Source of the DNA: an uncultured Coriobacteriaceae bacterium
GTDB lineage: Bacteria; Actinomycetota; Coriobacteriia; Coriobacteriales; Atopobiaceae
Assembly (NCBI GenBank): GCA_900544655.1
Contig: UQWE01000008.1
Span: 1 to 24,461, forward strand
Length of the DNA stretch: 24,461 nt
Direction: 5' to 3'
A model generated the notes under the pieces. It was not told where the DNA came from, searched no databases, and worked only from the letters and a program-made list of their open reading frames with translations. The translations under genes and the position numbers were made by a program. Of this stretch, positions 1 to 7,895 are shown one piece after another; positions within the stretch are counted from its first letter, which is position 1; the number at the start of each line of letters is the position of its first letter.

Positions 1-1
1 A

Positions 2-22
2 GCCGCCGCACGCGGCGGCGGC
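2..22 (-). terminator. GC hairpin after smpB, possible terminator
   Basis: An 8-bp GC-only inverted repeat (arms 2-9 and 15-22, loop ACGCG) lies 13 nt past the smpB stop codon. The U-tract, if there is one, would be off the left edge of the window, so intrinsic termination cannot be confirmed. Confidence 0.4.
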
Positions 23-35
23 CACGCCCCAAGCG

Positions 36-512
36 CTAGCGATTGCGCTCCTTAAGCGTGCGCGCGATCTCACGGTCGACGTCGCGCTTCGCCATGTCCA
101 CGCGCTTGTCGTAGAGCTTCTTGCCTCGAGCGAGGCCTATCACGAGCTTAACGCGATTGCGCTCGTCAAAGTACATCTCGAGCGGCACGAGTGCCATGCC
201 CTTGGCACGAAGCTTGCCGTCAAGGTAGTCGATCTGCTTGCGATGGAGCAGGAGCTTTCGCTTGCGGTCCGAATCGACATTGAAGATCGAACCGTGGCTG
301 AACGGGTGGATGTGCACGCCATGCAGCCAGCACTCGCCGTTGCGGATGAGGCAGAACGAGTCCGTAATCTGGCACGCGCGCTCGCGCAGGCTCCTTACCT
401 CGGTGCCCTTGAGCACGAGACCCGCCTCGAAGGTCTCCTCGATCGCGTACTCATGACGCGCCGACTTGTTGCGAGCGATGCTTTTGCGCTCGCGCTTCTT
501 AGGCATCGGCAT
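36..512 (-). CDS. smpB: SsrA-binding protein SmpB
   Basis: SmpB binds tmRNA (SsrA) and carries it to stalled ribosomes for trans-translation. The 158-residue product has the family features: a basic start (MPMPKKRERKSIARNKSARH), the early motif EAGLVLKGTEVRSLRE, and a lysine/arginine-rich tail ending RTLKERNR. The length is normal for the family. An in-frame ATG 24 nt upstream exists, but the ATG at 510-512 is preceded by GGGAG at 7-nt spacing and gives the expected N-terminus. It overlaps the upstream TPR gene by 14 nt, so translation is probably coupled. The stop is TAG. It is the last gene of the ftsE-ftsX-rnr-TPR-smpB cluster. No tmRNA gene is visible in the window. The identification is secure. 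Confidence 0.96.
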   Translation of the reverse strand: MPMPKKRERKSIARNKSARHEYAIEETFEAGLVLKGTEVRSLRERACQITDSFCLIRNGECWLHGVHIHPFSHGSIFNVDSDRKRKLLLHRKQIDYLDGKLRAKGMALVPLEMYFDERNRVKLVIGLARGKKLYDKRVDMAKRDVDREIARTLKERNR

Positions 513-1365
513 TATAGTCACTCCCATAACCGGCAACGTCAGTGTCGCGAATCATCTCGAGGAGCGATTTCACTGCGGGAGACCCCACAAGGTCGCGGGC
601 GCGAACGGTGAGGCTCGTCGCAAGGCTGCGATTTCGCTGCGAGGCGGCCTCCGTCGCACACGAGAGCAGGCAGATTACCACGTCGATGTTCGCGCCGGCA
701 GGCAGGCCCTGCTCGGCAAGAACGCCCTCGGCCTGGTCATCCGTGAGGAGGTCCGGGTCAGACTGGGTGCCCTTCACACGCGAGAGAAGGCCGTCGAGCA
801 CGTCATCGCTCCAGTCTAGCCTTCGAGCGCAGCGAAGGGAGGCAGCCGCGGCAGCATCCGCGCCGGTGTCCTGGAAGTGCCTGGCGAAGTTGCAATAGGC
901 ACGCACAAGGTGGCGCACGTCGCTCGCGCGCTCGAAGACCGAGTAGGTCAGGCCCAGGTACTCGTCGAGGTCGCCGTTGGTGCGATAGAGCTCGGCGAGG
1001 TCAAGGCGATAGGCGCAGTCGACGGGGTTCCAGCGCACGGCCTGGCGAAGGGCCTCCGTCGCGCCGGCGTAGTCGCCCTCACTCACGAGAACGAAGGCGA
1101 GATCGGCATAGAGCCGGTCGAACGGCTCGCCCACGTCATGCAGCTCGCGCGGGTCTCCCTCGATGCGACGATAGCAGAGGCGCTCGAACGGAGTGGGGAA
1201 GCTGAACCACTGCTCGTCCTCGCTCGCGACGCAATTGCGGTCCGCGTACTCCTCAGCATCGTCAGCAAGACGTTCCAGCAGCTCGACCGCAAGTTCGCCC
1301 TCGCCGGCCGCAATCAGGCCCTCGGCAGCCTCGAGCTCTTCCGTCAGGTTAGTGCGTTCGCTCAT
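499..1365 (-). CDS. TPR-repeat protein of unknown function, between rnr and smpB
   Basis: The 288-residue protein starts MSERTNLTEELEAAEGLIAAGEGELAVELLERL. It contains about three tetratricopeptide-like helical repeats (about residues 84-117, 118-150 and 152-185), for example YADLAFVLVSEGDYAGATEA followed by LDLAELYRTNGDLDEYLGL. No signal peptide, membrane segment or catalytic motif is seen, so a cytoplasmic protein-protein interaction role is likely but unproven. The reading frame stays open upstream to 1539, but that part lies inside rnr. The ATG at 1363-1365 forms an ATGA overlap with the rnr stop and has AAAGGAAA upstream, so it is preferred. Its position between two trans-translation factors hints at a link to ribosome rescue or RNA decay; this is inference only. 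Confidence 0.8.
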   Translation of the reverse strand: MSERTNLTEELEAAEGLIAAGEGELAVELLERLADDAEEYADRNCVASEDEQWFSFPTPFERLCYRRIEGDPRELHDVGEPFDRLYADLAFVLVSEGDYAGATEALRQAVRWNPVDCAYRLDLAELYRTNGDLDEYLGLTYSVFERASDVRHLVRAYCNFARHFQDTGADAAAAASLRCARRLDWSDDVLDGLLSRVKGTQSDPDLLTDDQAEGVLAEQGLPAGANIDVVICLLSCATEAASQRNRSLATSLTVRARDLVGSPAVKSLLEMIRDTDVAGYGSDYNADA

Positions 1366-3461
1366 TTCGTTTCCTTTCGCGCCGCGCCCGAAGCCCGGCA
1401 GAGAGAGCCCGCGCCGACGTTGCCGCCTTTCGCGAGCGCAAAGTCTATCTGGCCCTTCTCGGGCGTGCACCCGGAGATCGTGACGGCGACACGCTGGCCC
1501 AAGCGCCAGCTCCTGCCAGACGCCTCTCCGGTGAGGCACATCCTACCCTCATCGTAGGCGAACCATTCCTCGCCAAGAGCGCGAACGGGCAGAAGGCCTT
1601 CCGCAAACGTCTCGTCAAGACGGACGAAGAGCCCGTAGTTGGCAACGCCCGTCACGACGCCCGAGTAGCTCTCGCCCACGTGATTGGCCATAAGCTCGGC
1701 CATCTTGACCTTCTGGCTCTCGCGCGCGGCGGCGTCCGCAATTCTCTCGCGCTCAGAGCAGGTGCGGCAGAGCTGGGGCATGAGAGTGGCGGCGGACTTG
1801 CGTGCGCGCCTATCGAGGCCCGCGTCTCCACCGTGCCCCATAAGCGCCTTAAGCGCGCGATGCACCATCACGTCAGGGTAGCGCCTGATAGGAGAAGTGA
1901 AGTGGCAGTACGCCTTAGCCCCCAGCGCGTAGTGGCCATCATTTCTAGGGAGATAGATGGCACGCTTCTGCGCGCGCAGGAGGAGCGCGTTCGCAGGAGC
2001 CTCGGCCGGCGTTCCCTCCGCTCGGTCAATCAACGCCTGAATGACGAATGGGTCTCCTGAGACAAGCTTCTCGGCTTCGCCCGCGCGAAGTAACTCGAGT
2101 TCACGCAAGACGGGCACCGTCGCCATGAGCGGGTCCTGGGACGGCTGCTCATGCACGCGGAAGCCGCAGGGCAGCTCTTCCTCGTGACCCGCAAGCATGC
2201 CCGCAACGACCTCGTTCGCCACGAGCATGGCCTCCTCGACAAGCGAGGTGGCTCGCGTTCGTGTGCGCACGGAGACTCCCGTCGGGCGGCCTTCGTTGTC
2301 GAGCTCTACCTTCGCCTCGACGCTATCGAAGTCGATCGAGCCACGCTTGCGGCGAACTTCGCGGCGCTTCGCCGCGACCTCGTCAAGAGCACGGAGCACC
2401 TCTGCCACGGCTTTCGCCGGGACGCCCTCCTCGCACGCGAGGGCACTCGCATCCGCACGCCCCTCGAGCACGTCATCGACCTCGCCGTAGCTAAGACGCG
2501 CCTTCGAGTGGATCGCCGAGCAACACGCGCGGGACGCACGAATCCTGCCCACGGCGTCGAGGTCGGCAAAGACACTCATGGCAAGACGGTCTCGACCAGG
2601 CATGAGCGAGCAAACGTCGTCGCAGAGGCGCTCGGGAAGCATGGGAAGCACGCGATCAACGAGATAGGTCGAGCAGGTACGGGCGCGAGCCTCCAGGTCG
2701 ATGGGATCGCCCCAGCGCACGTAGTGCGAGACGTCGGCGATATGGACGCCCAGACGGTAGCCGCCGCTGGCAAGCCTCTCGCAGGAGACGGCGTCATCGA
2801 AGTCGCGCGCCGTAGCCGGGTCAATCGTGACGCAAAGCAGGTCACGCAAGTCCTCGCGCCAGGGCTGCGCGGCGAGCACCTCGGCCGCGTCCTCATGGAT
2901 TCCCTCCGCCTGCGTCAGCGCGGACTCGCCAAAGTGTACCACGAGACCATTGCTCGCGATGATGCGCTCGATGGGAAGGTCAAGGCCGTCAGGCCTACCA
3001 ATGCGGCGCTCGACCGTAACCACGCCAGCCTCATAACGAGCGGGATACGTGAGGATGCGCGCCTCGACCACATCGCCCTCGGCAACGCCCAGGGCCTCGG
3101 CGCTCTTATCGTCTGGCAAGACGAAGAAGTCCCGACGAATGCGCTCGTCGAGCGGCACCACGGCGCCCAGCGGCCCCGCGGCCTCGAAGGTTCCCACGAA
3201 GCGCTCGCAAGCGCGATGGAGCACCCCTTGGACCACGGCCTGAGGGTCACCCGGGCCACGACGCACGAGCACGACGGTAGCCTCGTCGCCATCCATTCCC
3301 TCGCGAAGTCCACCGCGAGCCACGAGGAAGGTGCCCTCGGCAGTCTCGACCGTGGCAGATCCGGGACGCGCGACGTGGAGCGTTCCCGCTAACGCCGCAT
3401 GCCGGCCCCGCGTGGAACCGGCATGCTTCGCAAACGACTTTTTATGACGCTTGTGGGCCAT
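1362..3461 (-). CDS. rnr: Ribonuclease R, 3'-5' exoribonuclease (RNase II/RNB family)
   Basis: RNase R degrades structured RNA from the 3' end, including the defective mRNAs released by trans-translation. The 699-residue product has a basic N-terminus, cold-shock-type OB segments (about 20-200), an RNB catalytic domain with its acidic metal-site cluster (IDPATARDFDDAVS, about residues 213-226), the RNB signature HFTSPIRRYPDVMVHR, and a C-terminal S1 domain (SGVVTGVANYGLFVRLDE). The ATG at 3459-3461 follows the ftsX stop by 8 nt and has an AGGGAG ribosome site overlapping that stop. The stop TGA overlaps the start of the next gene (ATGA). Location in one transcript with smpB fits the known RNase R-SmpB-tmRNA partnership. 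It could be annotated as VacB; RNase II is less likely because of the basic ends and the neighbours. Confidence 0.95.
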   Translation of the reverse strand: MAHKRHKKSFAKHAGSTRGRHAALAGTLHVARPGSATVETAEGTFLVARGGLREGMDGDEATVVLVRRGPGDPQAVVQGVLHRACERFVGTFEAAGPLGAVVPLDERIRRDFFVLPDDKSAEALGVAEGDVVEARILTYPARYEAGVVTVERRIGRPDGLDLPIERIIASNGLVVHFGESALTQAEGIHEDAAEVLAAQPWREDLRDLLCVTIDPATARDFDDAVSCERLASGGYRLGVHIADVSHYVRWGDPIDLEARARTCSTYLVDRVLPMLPERLCDDVCSLMPGRDRLAMSVFADLDAVGRIRASRACCSAIHSKARLSYGEVDDVLEGRADASALACEEGVPAKAVAEVLRALDEVAAKRREVRRKRGSIDFDSVEAKVELDNEGRPTGVSVRTRTRATSLVEEAMLVANEVVAGMLAGHEEELPCGFRVHEQPSQDPLMATVPVLRELELLRAGEAEKLVSGDPFVIQALIDRAEGTPAEAPANALLLRAQKRAIYLPRNDGHYALGAKAYCHFTSPIRRYPDVMVHRALKALMGHGGDAGLDRRARKSAATLMPQLCRTCSERERIADAAARESQKVKMAELMANHVGESYSGVVTGVANYGLFVRLDETFAEGLLPVRALGEEWFAYDEGRMCLTGEASGRSWRLGQRVAVTISGCTPEKGQIDFALAKGGNVGAGSLCRASGAARKETK

Positions 3462-3469
3462 CTAACTCC

Positions 3470-4417
3470 CTAGACCTTGAGGTAACGCCTCATGGCAATC
3501 ATCGAGCCAAAGAGACCAATGATGAGGCCCATGGCGACGAGCAGGCCATACGTGGAGAGCGTCACGTGAGTCGACACCGTGAAGCTGAGGAACGAGATGC
3601 GCTCGGCAAGCATCGGCAGGCCGAAGCGGCGGATGACCTCGAGCGCGGCGATGGAGAGCACGGAGCCGAAAATGGCCTGGAGCACGCCCTCCATGAGGAA
3701 TGGCCCGCGAATGAAGCCGTTCGACGCTCCCACGAGACGCTGGATTGCGATCTCGCGGCGGCGGGCGGAGATGGAGAGGCGAATCGTGTTGTTGATGAAT
3801 ACGAAGGCCACGAAGGTGAGCAGCACGACAAGCACGAGTGTGATGATGCGAATCCAGTTCGTGACGGTAAAGAGGCGCTCGACGGTGCCCTGGCCGTACT
3901 GGACCTCGTCAGCGGGATCAGAGGTGGAGCCGTCGTCGGACTTGGTGACGTCTGCGACCTTGGCGAAGTCGCTATCGGAGCCAAGGCGCTTTGCCACGCC
4001 CTCGACGTCCTGCGGGTCCTTGAGCTTGATGACGAGCGAAGCCGGAATGGGATTGCGGTCGTCGAGCGCGGCCACGGCATCGGCGGCGTTGCGCTTCGTC
4101 ATGGTCTCGCGATACTCGGTGAGGGCCTCTTCCTTGTTCTTATAGGTAATGGAGTCGACCTCATCCCAGCCCTCGATCTTGGTCTGAAGGGCGTCGACAT
4201 CAGCATCGGCAGCGTCGTCAGAGAGGAAGGCCTGGATGGTGACCTGGTCCTCGACGGTACCAACCATGCCATCGAGCAGCACGGAGCCCATCGCGAACAG
4301 GCCGATGATGAACAACGACAGGAAGATCGTCACGACGGCGCCAAAGGTGGTGGAGCCGTTGCGCACGAAGTGATGCCCCGCCTCGCGGAGCGAATAACCA
4401 AAGTTAGACGGCGCCAT
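3470..4417 (-). CDS. ftsX: Cell division protein FtsX, ABC-type membrane subunit
   Basis: FtsX pairs with the ATPase FtsE and transmits its cycle across the membrane to peptidoglycan hydrolases. The 315-residue product has the expected four transmembrane segments (about 24-46, 187-209, 240-262 and 288-308) and a large extracellular loop (about 50-185) between the first two. That loop carries the typical pattern ending in YGQGTVERLFTVTNWIR. The cytoplasmic motif RRREIAIQRLVGAS is the FtsX family hallmark. The start is the ATG at 4415-4417, inside the end of ftsE (14-nt overlap), with GGGGAGG about 11 nt upstream. A longer open frame to 4513 is only overlap with ftsE. No hydrolase gene accompanies the pair in this window. 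Confidence 0.95.
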   Translation of the reverse strand: MAPSNFGYSLREAGHHFVRNGSTTFGAVVTIFLSLFIIGLFAMGSVLLDGMVGTVEDQVTIQAFLSDDAADADVDALQTKIEGWDEVDSITYKNKEEALTEYRETMTKRNAADAVAALDDRNPIPASLVIKLKDPQDVEGVAKRLGSDSDFAKVADVTKSDDGSTSDPADEVQYGQGTVERLFTVTNWIRIITLVLVVLLTFVAFVFINNTIRLSISARRREIAIQRLVGASNGFIRGPFLMEGVLQAIFGSVLSIAALEVIRRFGLPMLAERISFLSFTVSTHVTLSTYGLLVAMGLIIGLFGSMIAMRRYLKV

Positions 4418-5528
4418 AGTAGCCGTAGCCTCCCCTCTCCTGGTCACGAACGACGTGGCCGGCCTCAAGCGCGATGACGCGCTTGCGCATGGTATCAACC
4501 ATCTGGCGGTCATGCGTCGCCATCAGGATCGTGGTGCCCGTACGGTTGATTCGTTCGAGCAGCTTCATGATGCCCAGCGAGATCGCCGGGTCGAGGTTAC
4601 CCGTGGGCTCGTCGCAGACGAGCAGCGGCGGACGGTTGACCATCGCGCGGGCGACGGAGACGCGCTGCTGCTCGCCGCCGGAGAGCTGGTCAGGATAGAC
4701 ATCCATCTTCTCACCCAGGCCGACGAGGCGGAGTACCTCGGGAACCTGTGCCTTGATGACGGAGCGAGGCTTGCCGATGCACTCGAGGGCGAACGCCACG
4801 TTGTCGAAGATCGTCTTGTCGGGCAGGAGCTTGAAGTCCTGGAACACGCAGCCGATCTGGCGACGGAGGTACGGCACCTTCCAGTTACGCATGGAGGTGA
4901 GGTCCTGGCCGGCGACCATGACGCGGCCATGGGTGGGCTTGAGCTCGCGAGTGATGAGCTTGAGCAGCGTCGACTTACCGGAGCCGGAGTGGCCCACGAG
5001 GAAGACGAACTCGCCCGCATAGACGTCGATGTCGACATTCTCGAGCGCCGGCTTGTTGGGCTGCGCCGGATAGACCATGGAAACGCCCTGGAACGAGATG
5101 ACCGGAACGCCTCCGGCATTCACCTGCGAGGTGTCCTCCTCCTTGGTGATGGGGGCGAAGGTCGTGGTGAAACCAGCCTCTGAGCTCGGGTCAAACGAGG
5201 CGCCAGCGTCGGAATCGAACGAGGCTTCAGCGTCGAAGTCAGCACTGGGCATAACGTCGAGACCGTCAGCGCTAGCAAACGGATCCGCGATCTGAGAGGC
5301 GATGGAACTCATCTTCTGGGGCGCCGGCATGACCGGCGGCTGATAGGCGGTTCCCTGGGTGGCAGGCTCGGTGGGAGCCTGATAGGCAGGCTCGGCAGGG
5401 GCCTGCGGAGGGGTGGCCTGCGTCGCATCAGGTGCGACGTCGGGCTGCGAAACGTACGGCATGGTGACGTCAGGCTGCTGACCGTCCATACCGTCCTGTC
5501 CCTCGCTGCTGCGGAAGTGGTTGGCCAC
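4404..5528 (-). CDS. ftsE: Cell division ATP-binding protein FtsE with a long N-terminal extension
   Basis: FtsE is the cytoplasmic ABC ATPase of the FtsEX complex. Residues 141-374 form a complete ABC domain: Walker A GHSGSGKST (179-187), Q-loop Q230, signature LSGGEQQ (282-288), Walker B LLVCDEPTG (about 302-310) and switch His339 (ATHD). Typical FtsE is about 230 residues; here about 140 extra residues precede the domain. The extension is rich in Pro, Gln and Ala up to about residue 70, then in acidic, Ser and Phe residues, and looks disordered. The start is a GTG (5526-5528) with a strong AGGAG at 6-nt spacing, which supports the extension as genuine. Internal Met codons such as residue 73 are possible alternative starts. 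ftsX overlaps its 3' end. Confidence 0.93.
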   Translation of the reverse strand: MANHFRSSEGQDGMDGQQPDVTMPYVSQPDVAPDATQATPPQAPAEPAYQAPTEPATQGTAYQPPVMPAPQKMSSIASQIADPFASADGLDVMPSADFDAEASFDSDAGASFDPSSEAGFTTTFAPITKEEDTSQVNAGGVPVISFQGVSMVYPAQPNKPALENVDIDVYAGEFVFLVGHSGSGKSTLLKLITRELKPTHGRVMVAGQDLTSMRNWKVPYLRRQIGCVFQDFKLLPDKTIFDNVAFALECIGKPRSVIKAQVPEVLRLVGLGEKMDVYPDQLSGGEQQRVSVARAMVNRPPLLVCDEPTGNLDPAISLGIMKLLERINRTGTTILMATHDRQMVDTMRKRVIALEAGHVVRDQERGGYGYYGAV

Positions 5529-5677
5529 TTATTGCTCCTTTTTTCGCGCGATAGGAAGGCAGATACGCGCTCCATAATAGCAAAGCCGAGGTTCGCCCCA
5601 CAGAGGCCACACACGATGTTTCCCCTCGGCACACGCTTTATGCAGCTTAATGGTCACATCGCCCGGACGCGAGGTAC
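5529..5677 (-). promoter_or_regulatory. Leader/promoter region of the ftsE-smpB cluster
   Basis: This gap lies between ftsE and the transaldolase terminator and must hold the promoter for the minus-strand ftsE cluster unless transcription reads through. A TATTAT box can be read about 40-50 nt upstream of the GTG, but no convincing -35 hexamer lies at 16-18 nt, so I do not place a promoter exactly. Only the AGGAG ribosome site next to the GTG is clear. Confidence 0.35.
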
Positions 5678-5709
5678 AAAAAGCGCCCCCGAGTCACACT
5701 CGGGGGCGC
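5678..5709 (-). terminator. Intrinsic terminator after the transaldolase gene
   Basis: A perfect 12-bp stem (GCGCCCCCGAGT at 5683-5694 with its complement at 5698-5709, loop of 3) is followed on the minus strand by TTTTT. It starts 23 nt past the stop codon of the transaldolase gene. Confidence 0.87.
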
Positions 5710-5732
5710 AGACGAATCGTGCGAGTCCGCCC

Positions 5733-6413
5733 TTATGCGTTCTTGACCCTCTCCCAGTCAGCGTTGAAGGACGCGAGGCCCTTGTCGGTGAGCGGGTGGT
5801 GCACGCACTTCTTGAGCGCGGCGAAGGGCACAGTGGCGATGTCGGCACCGATGAGGGCGGCCTGGGTCACGTGGTTGGGGGTACGGACGGAAGCGGTGAT
5901 GATCTCCGGGCCGTCCTCCTGCTCCCAGTAGCCGTAGTCGTAGTTCTTGACGCAGGTGACGACGGTGTCGAGCTGCTCGATGCCGTCATCTCCGATGTCG
6001 TCGAAGCGACCAACGAACGGCGAGATGTAGCGAGCGCCGGCGCTGGCAGCGAGCAGGGCCTGCGGGGCGGAGAAGATCAGCGTCATGTTGACGCGGATGC
6101 CCTCGGTGGCAAGCACGTGGGTCGCAGGCAGGGACGCCTCGCAGATCGGGAGCTTGACGACGATGTTCGGGGCGATGGCGGCGAGGCGACGACCCTCGGC
6201 AATCATCTCCTCGGTGGTCTCGGCCGTGGACTCGGCAGAGACGGGGATGTCCTTGCAAATCTCGCAAATCTTGGCCATATGATTCTCGAAGTCCGCGAGC
6301 TTTCCGCCCGTCTTGGCGTAGAGGGTCGGGTTGGTGGTAACACCGGCAAGGATGCCCCAGTTCTCAGCCTCGCGAATCTCGTCGAGGTCGGCGGTATCGA
6401 TGAAGAACTTCAT
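5733..6413 (-). CDS. tal: Transaldolase, small (TalC/MipB-like) subfamily
   Basis: It transfers dihydroxyacetone units between sugar phosphates in the non-oxidative pentose phosphate pathway. The 226-residue class I aldolase has TTNPT (26-30), the Schiff-base lysine K87 in VVKLPI, and SPFVGR (131-136). Two positions separate transaldolases from the closely related fructose-6-phosphate aldolases: Glu61 in VSAES (Gln in FSA) and Phe133 in SPF (Tyr in FSA, equivalent to TalB F178). Both are of the transaldolase type. The start ATG has GGGAGG at good spacing. It is monocistronic, with its own terminator. Its placement near transketolase and a sugar PTS suggests a supply of F6P/E4P/S7P interconversion for the imported sugar. 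Confidence 0.9.
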   Translation of the reverse strand: MKFFIDTADLDEIREAENWGILAGVTTNPTLYAKTGGKLADFENHMAKICEICKDIPVSAESTAETTEEMIAEGRRLAAIAPNIVVKLPICEASLPATHVLATEGIRVNMTLIFSAPQALLAASAGARYISPFVGRFDDIGDDGIEQLDTVVTCVKNYDYGYWEQEDGPEIITASVRTPNHVTQAALIGADIATVPFAALKKCVHHPLTDKGLASFNADWERVKNA

Positions 6414-6766
6414 GCGAATCCTCCCAATTCATCTCGCTGTTACGTCTCTTTGGTGACAGTAGGACCTGGGCCCGACGCATCGCGAGCAGACCAGCTTGGC
6501 TCCGCCCTCCCCCTTGGCGAGCGAAACCAGCCCTCGATACTATAGCCCCAGGGCTCCTAACCCCATGTTAAATGTATGCGTATTGGAAGTCATTTGCTAG
6601 AGCACGTCGGTAAACGGCCAGGTAGAACGCTAATTATCTATTTTCGTTACGCGATTAACCAAACGCGTATACTCTTGATTTGTTCAGCGCAATGATTGTC
6701 AAGAAGTATTTGACGTTTTCCGCCAGCGTAGGCGGAGGCTTCTTGGCCGTTACGGAGGAGGCAGAC
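6414..6766. promoter_or_regulatory. Divergent control region between tal and the lacI-type gene
   Basis: This 353-bp non-coding region serves two divergent genes. On the plus strand a TATACT -10 box (6668-6673) lies about 95 nt before the regulator start, and an inverted repeat overlaps it. On the minus strand TATAGT (6539-6544) could be the tal -10 box, giving a leader of roughly 115 nt, but its -35 is poor. The stretch 6560-6690 is clearly more AT-rich than the flanks. No small gene or RNA is recognised in it. Confidence 0.5.
6648..6669. promoter_or_regulatory. Inverted repeat TACGCG-N10-CGCGTA, candidate operator
   Basis: The arms TACGCG (6648-6653) and CGCGTA (6664-6669) flank ATTAACCAAA. 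The right arm overlaps the proposed -10 box of the LacI-type gene by two bases, a position where a bound repressor would block transcription. Autoregulation by the adjacent LacI-family protein is the simplest reading; it is inferred from position and symmetry only. Confidence 0.4.
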
Positions 6767-7780
6767 ATGGCCGCAGGAAGGGTCACGATCGTCGACGTCG
6801 CGAAGCTCGCGGGAACATCGACGGCGTCAGTCTCCTATTACCTCAACGGCAAGCTCGAGAAGCTTGGCGCCCCCACCCAGCAACGCATCGCGTCGGCAAT
6901 CCGCGAAACGGGTTACGTGCCCAACGCCCAGGCCCAGGCGCTCTCCGGCAAGCCGACCCACGTCATTGGCCTCGTGCTGCTCGACAACACGAACCTGTGG
7001 GCCGGCCAGATTCAGAGCGGAGTCGAGAGCGTCGCACGCGACGCGGGCCTCCAGACCGTCGTCTGTGGCACCAACTTCAACCGCAAGAACGAGCAGGCCT
7101 GCGTCGAGAAGCTGCTCTCGCTTGGCGTCGACGGCTTCATCATCCAGCCCACGTCGAACTTCAAGGCCATTCACGACCGCGTCCGCAGGGCGGGACGGCC
7201 CGTGGTCTTCTTCGACTGCGATACGTTTGACCTCTCCACCAGCTGGGTTAAGGCAAATCTTTACGATGGTGTCTACACTGCGATCCAGACCTGCATCGAA
7301 TCGGGCTACGACCGCTTTGTGAGCGTTGCCGCGCCCTCTACGCAGATGTCGCTCCGCACGCGCATTGAGCGTTCGAGCGCGTTCTCAGACGCCCTCTCCG
7401 CGCACAACATCGATTACGCCAAGATTCCCATCGACCGTGACGGCCCCTCGGTAACGGAGCTTTACGAGAAGTTCAAGTACACGCTCTCCCCCGCTCATCG
7501 CACGCTCATCTTCGTCCAGAACCAGTGGGCCCTCTCCCGCGTTTTCCAAGCTCTCGAGTACAGCCGCAACCTCATGCCAGACAAGATTGGCCTCTTGGGC
7601 CTTAACTGCACGGAGTGGACCGCCCTCACGACGCCCACGATCTCGACGGTCATCGAGCCGGTGCGTCAGGAAGGCCGCCTCGCCTGCCAGATGCTGCTCG
7701 AGCTCCTGGAAAACGAGAACGCGCGACCCAGGCAGGAGATCCTCTCCTGCCGCACGAGATGGATGGCTTCCACGCTCTAG
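6767..7780 (+). CDS. LacI-family transcriptional regulator
   Basis: This 337-residue protein has an N-terminal LacI-type helix-turn-helix (VTIVDVAKLAGTSTASVSYYL, residues about 6-26) and a hinge helix region (YVPNAQAQALSG). A periplasmic-binding-protein-like effector domain follows, beginning HVIGLVLLDNTNLWAGQIQSG. The start is the ATG at 6767-6769 with GGAGG five bases upstream; an ATG at 6680 in the same frame lacks this support and would add 29 residues not typical of the family. It is one of two intact plus-strand genes. It faces the transketolase genes tail to tail and is divergent from tal, so either could be its target. The effector cannot be predicted from sequence. Confidence 0.9.
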   Translation: MAAGRVTIVDVAKLAGTSTASVSYYLNGKLEKLGAPTQQRIASAIRETGYVPNAQAQALSGKPTHVIGLVLLDNTNLWAGQIQSGVESVARDAGLQTVVCGTNFNRKNEQACVEKLLSLGVDGFIIQPTSNFKAIHDRVRRAGRPVVFFDCDTFDLSTSWVKANLYDGVYTAIQTCIESGYDRFVSVAAPSTQMSLRTRIERSSAFSDALSAHNIDYAKIPIDRDGPSVTELYEKFKYTLSPAHRTLIFVQNQWALSRVFQALEYSRNLMPDKIGLLGLNCTEWTALTTPTISTVIEPVRQEGRLACQMLLELLENENARPRQEILSCRTRWMASTL

Positions 7781-7834
7781 CTTCACCGCGGGGATTGCCA
7801 CCGCGTGGCCTACCCCCGACATCGCCCGTAACAG

Positions 7835-7866
7835 AAAAGGGGCGCCAGGCATATGCCCGGCGCCCC
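7835..7866 (-). terminator. Terminator between lacI-type gene and tktB, likely bidirectional
   Basis: The arms GGGGCGCC (7839-7846) and GGCGCCCC (7859-7866) pair around an inner GGC/GCC stem with an ATAT loop. On the minus strand it is followed by TTTTCTG, giving a good intrinsic terminator for tktAB. On the plus strand the tail is weak, but the same hairpin may end the regulator transcript. Confidence 0.8.
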
Positions 7867-7895
7867 TCGGCTTACCAATTGGCTTTCGTCAGAGG

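Noticed and set aside
1..35. tmRNA (ssrA) gene next to smpB
   Set aside because: ssrA is often near smpB, but only a hairpin and no tmRNA sequence is present before the window edge.
5309..5632. Possible small zinc-ribbon protein (CGLCGANLG) upstream of ftsE
   Set aside because: The frame has only one CxxC pair, runs out of frame into ftsE, and has no good ribosome site. It is more likely leader sequence.
5733..6413. Annotation as fructose-6-phosphate aldolase
   Set aside because: The two diagnostic positions are Glu61 and Phe133, as in transaldolases, rather than the Gln and Tyr of FSA.
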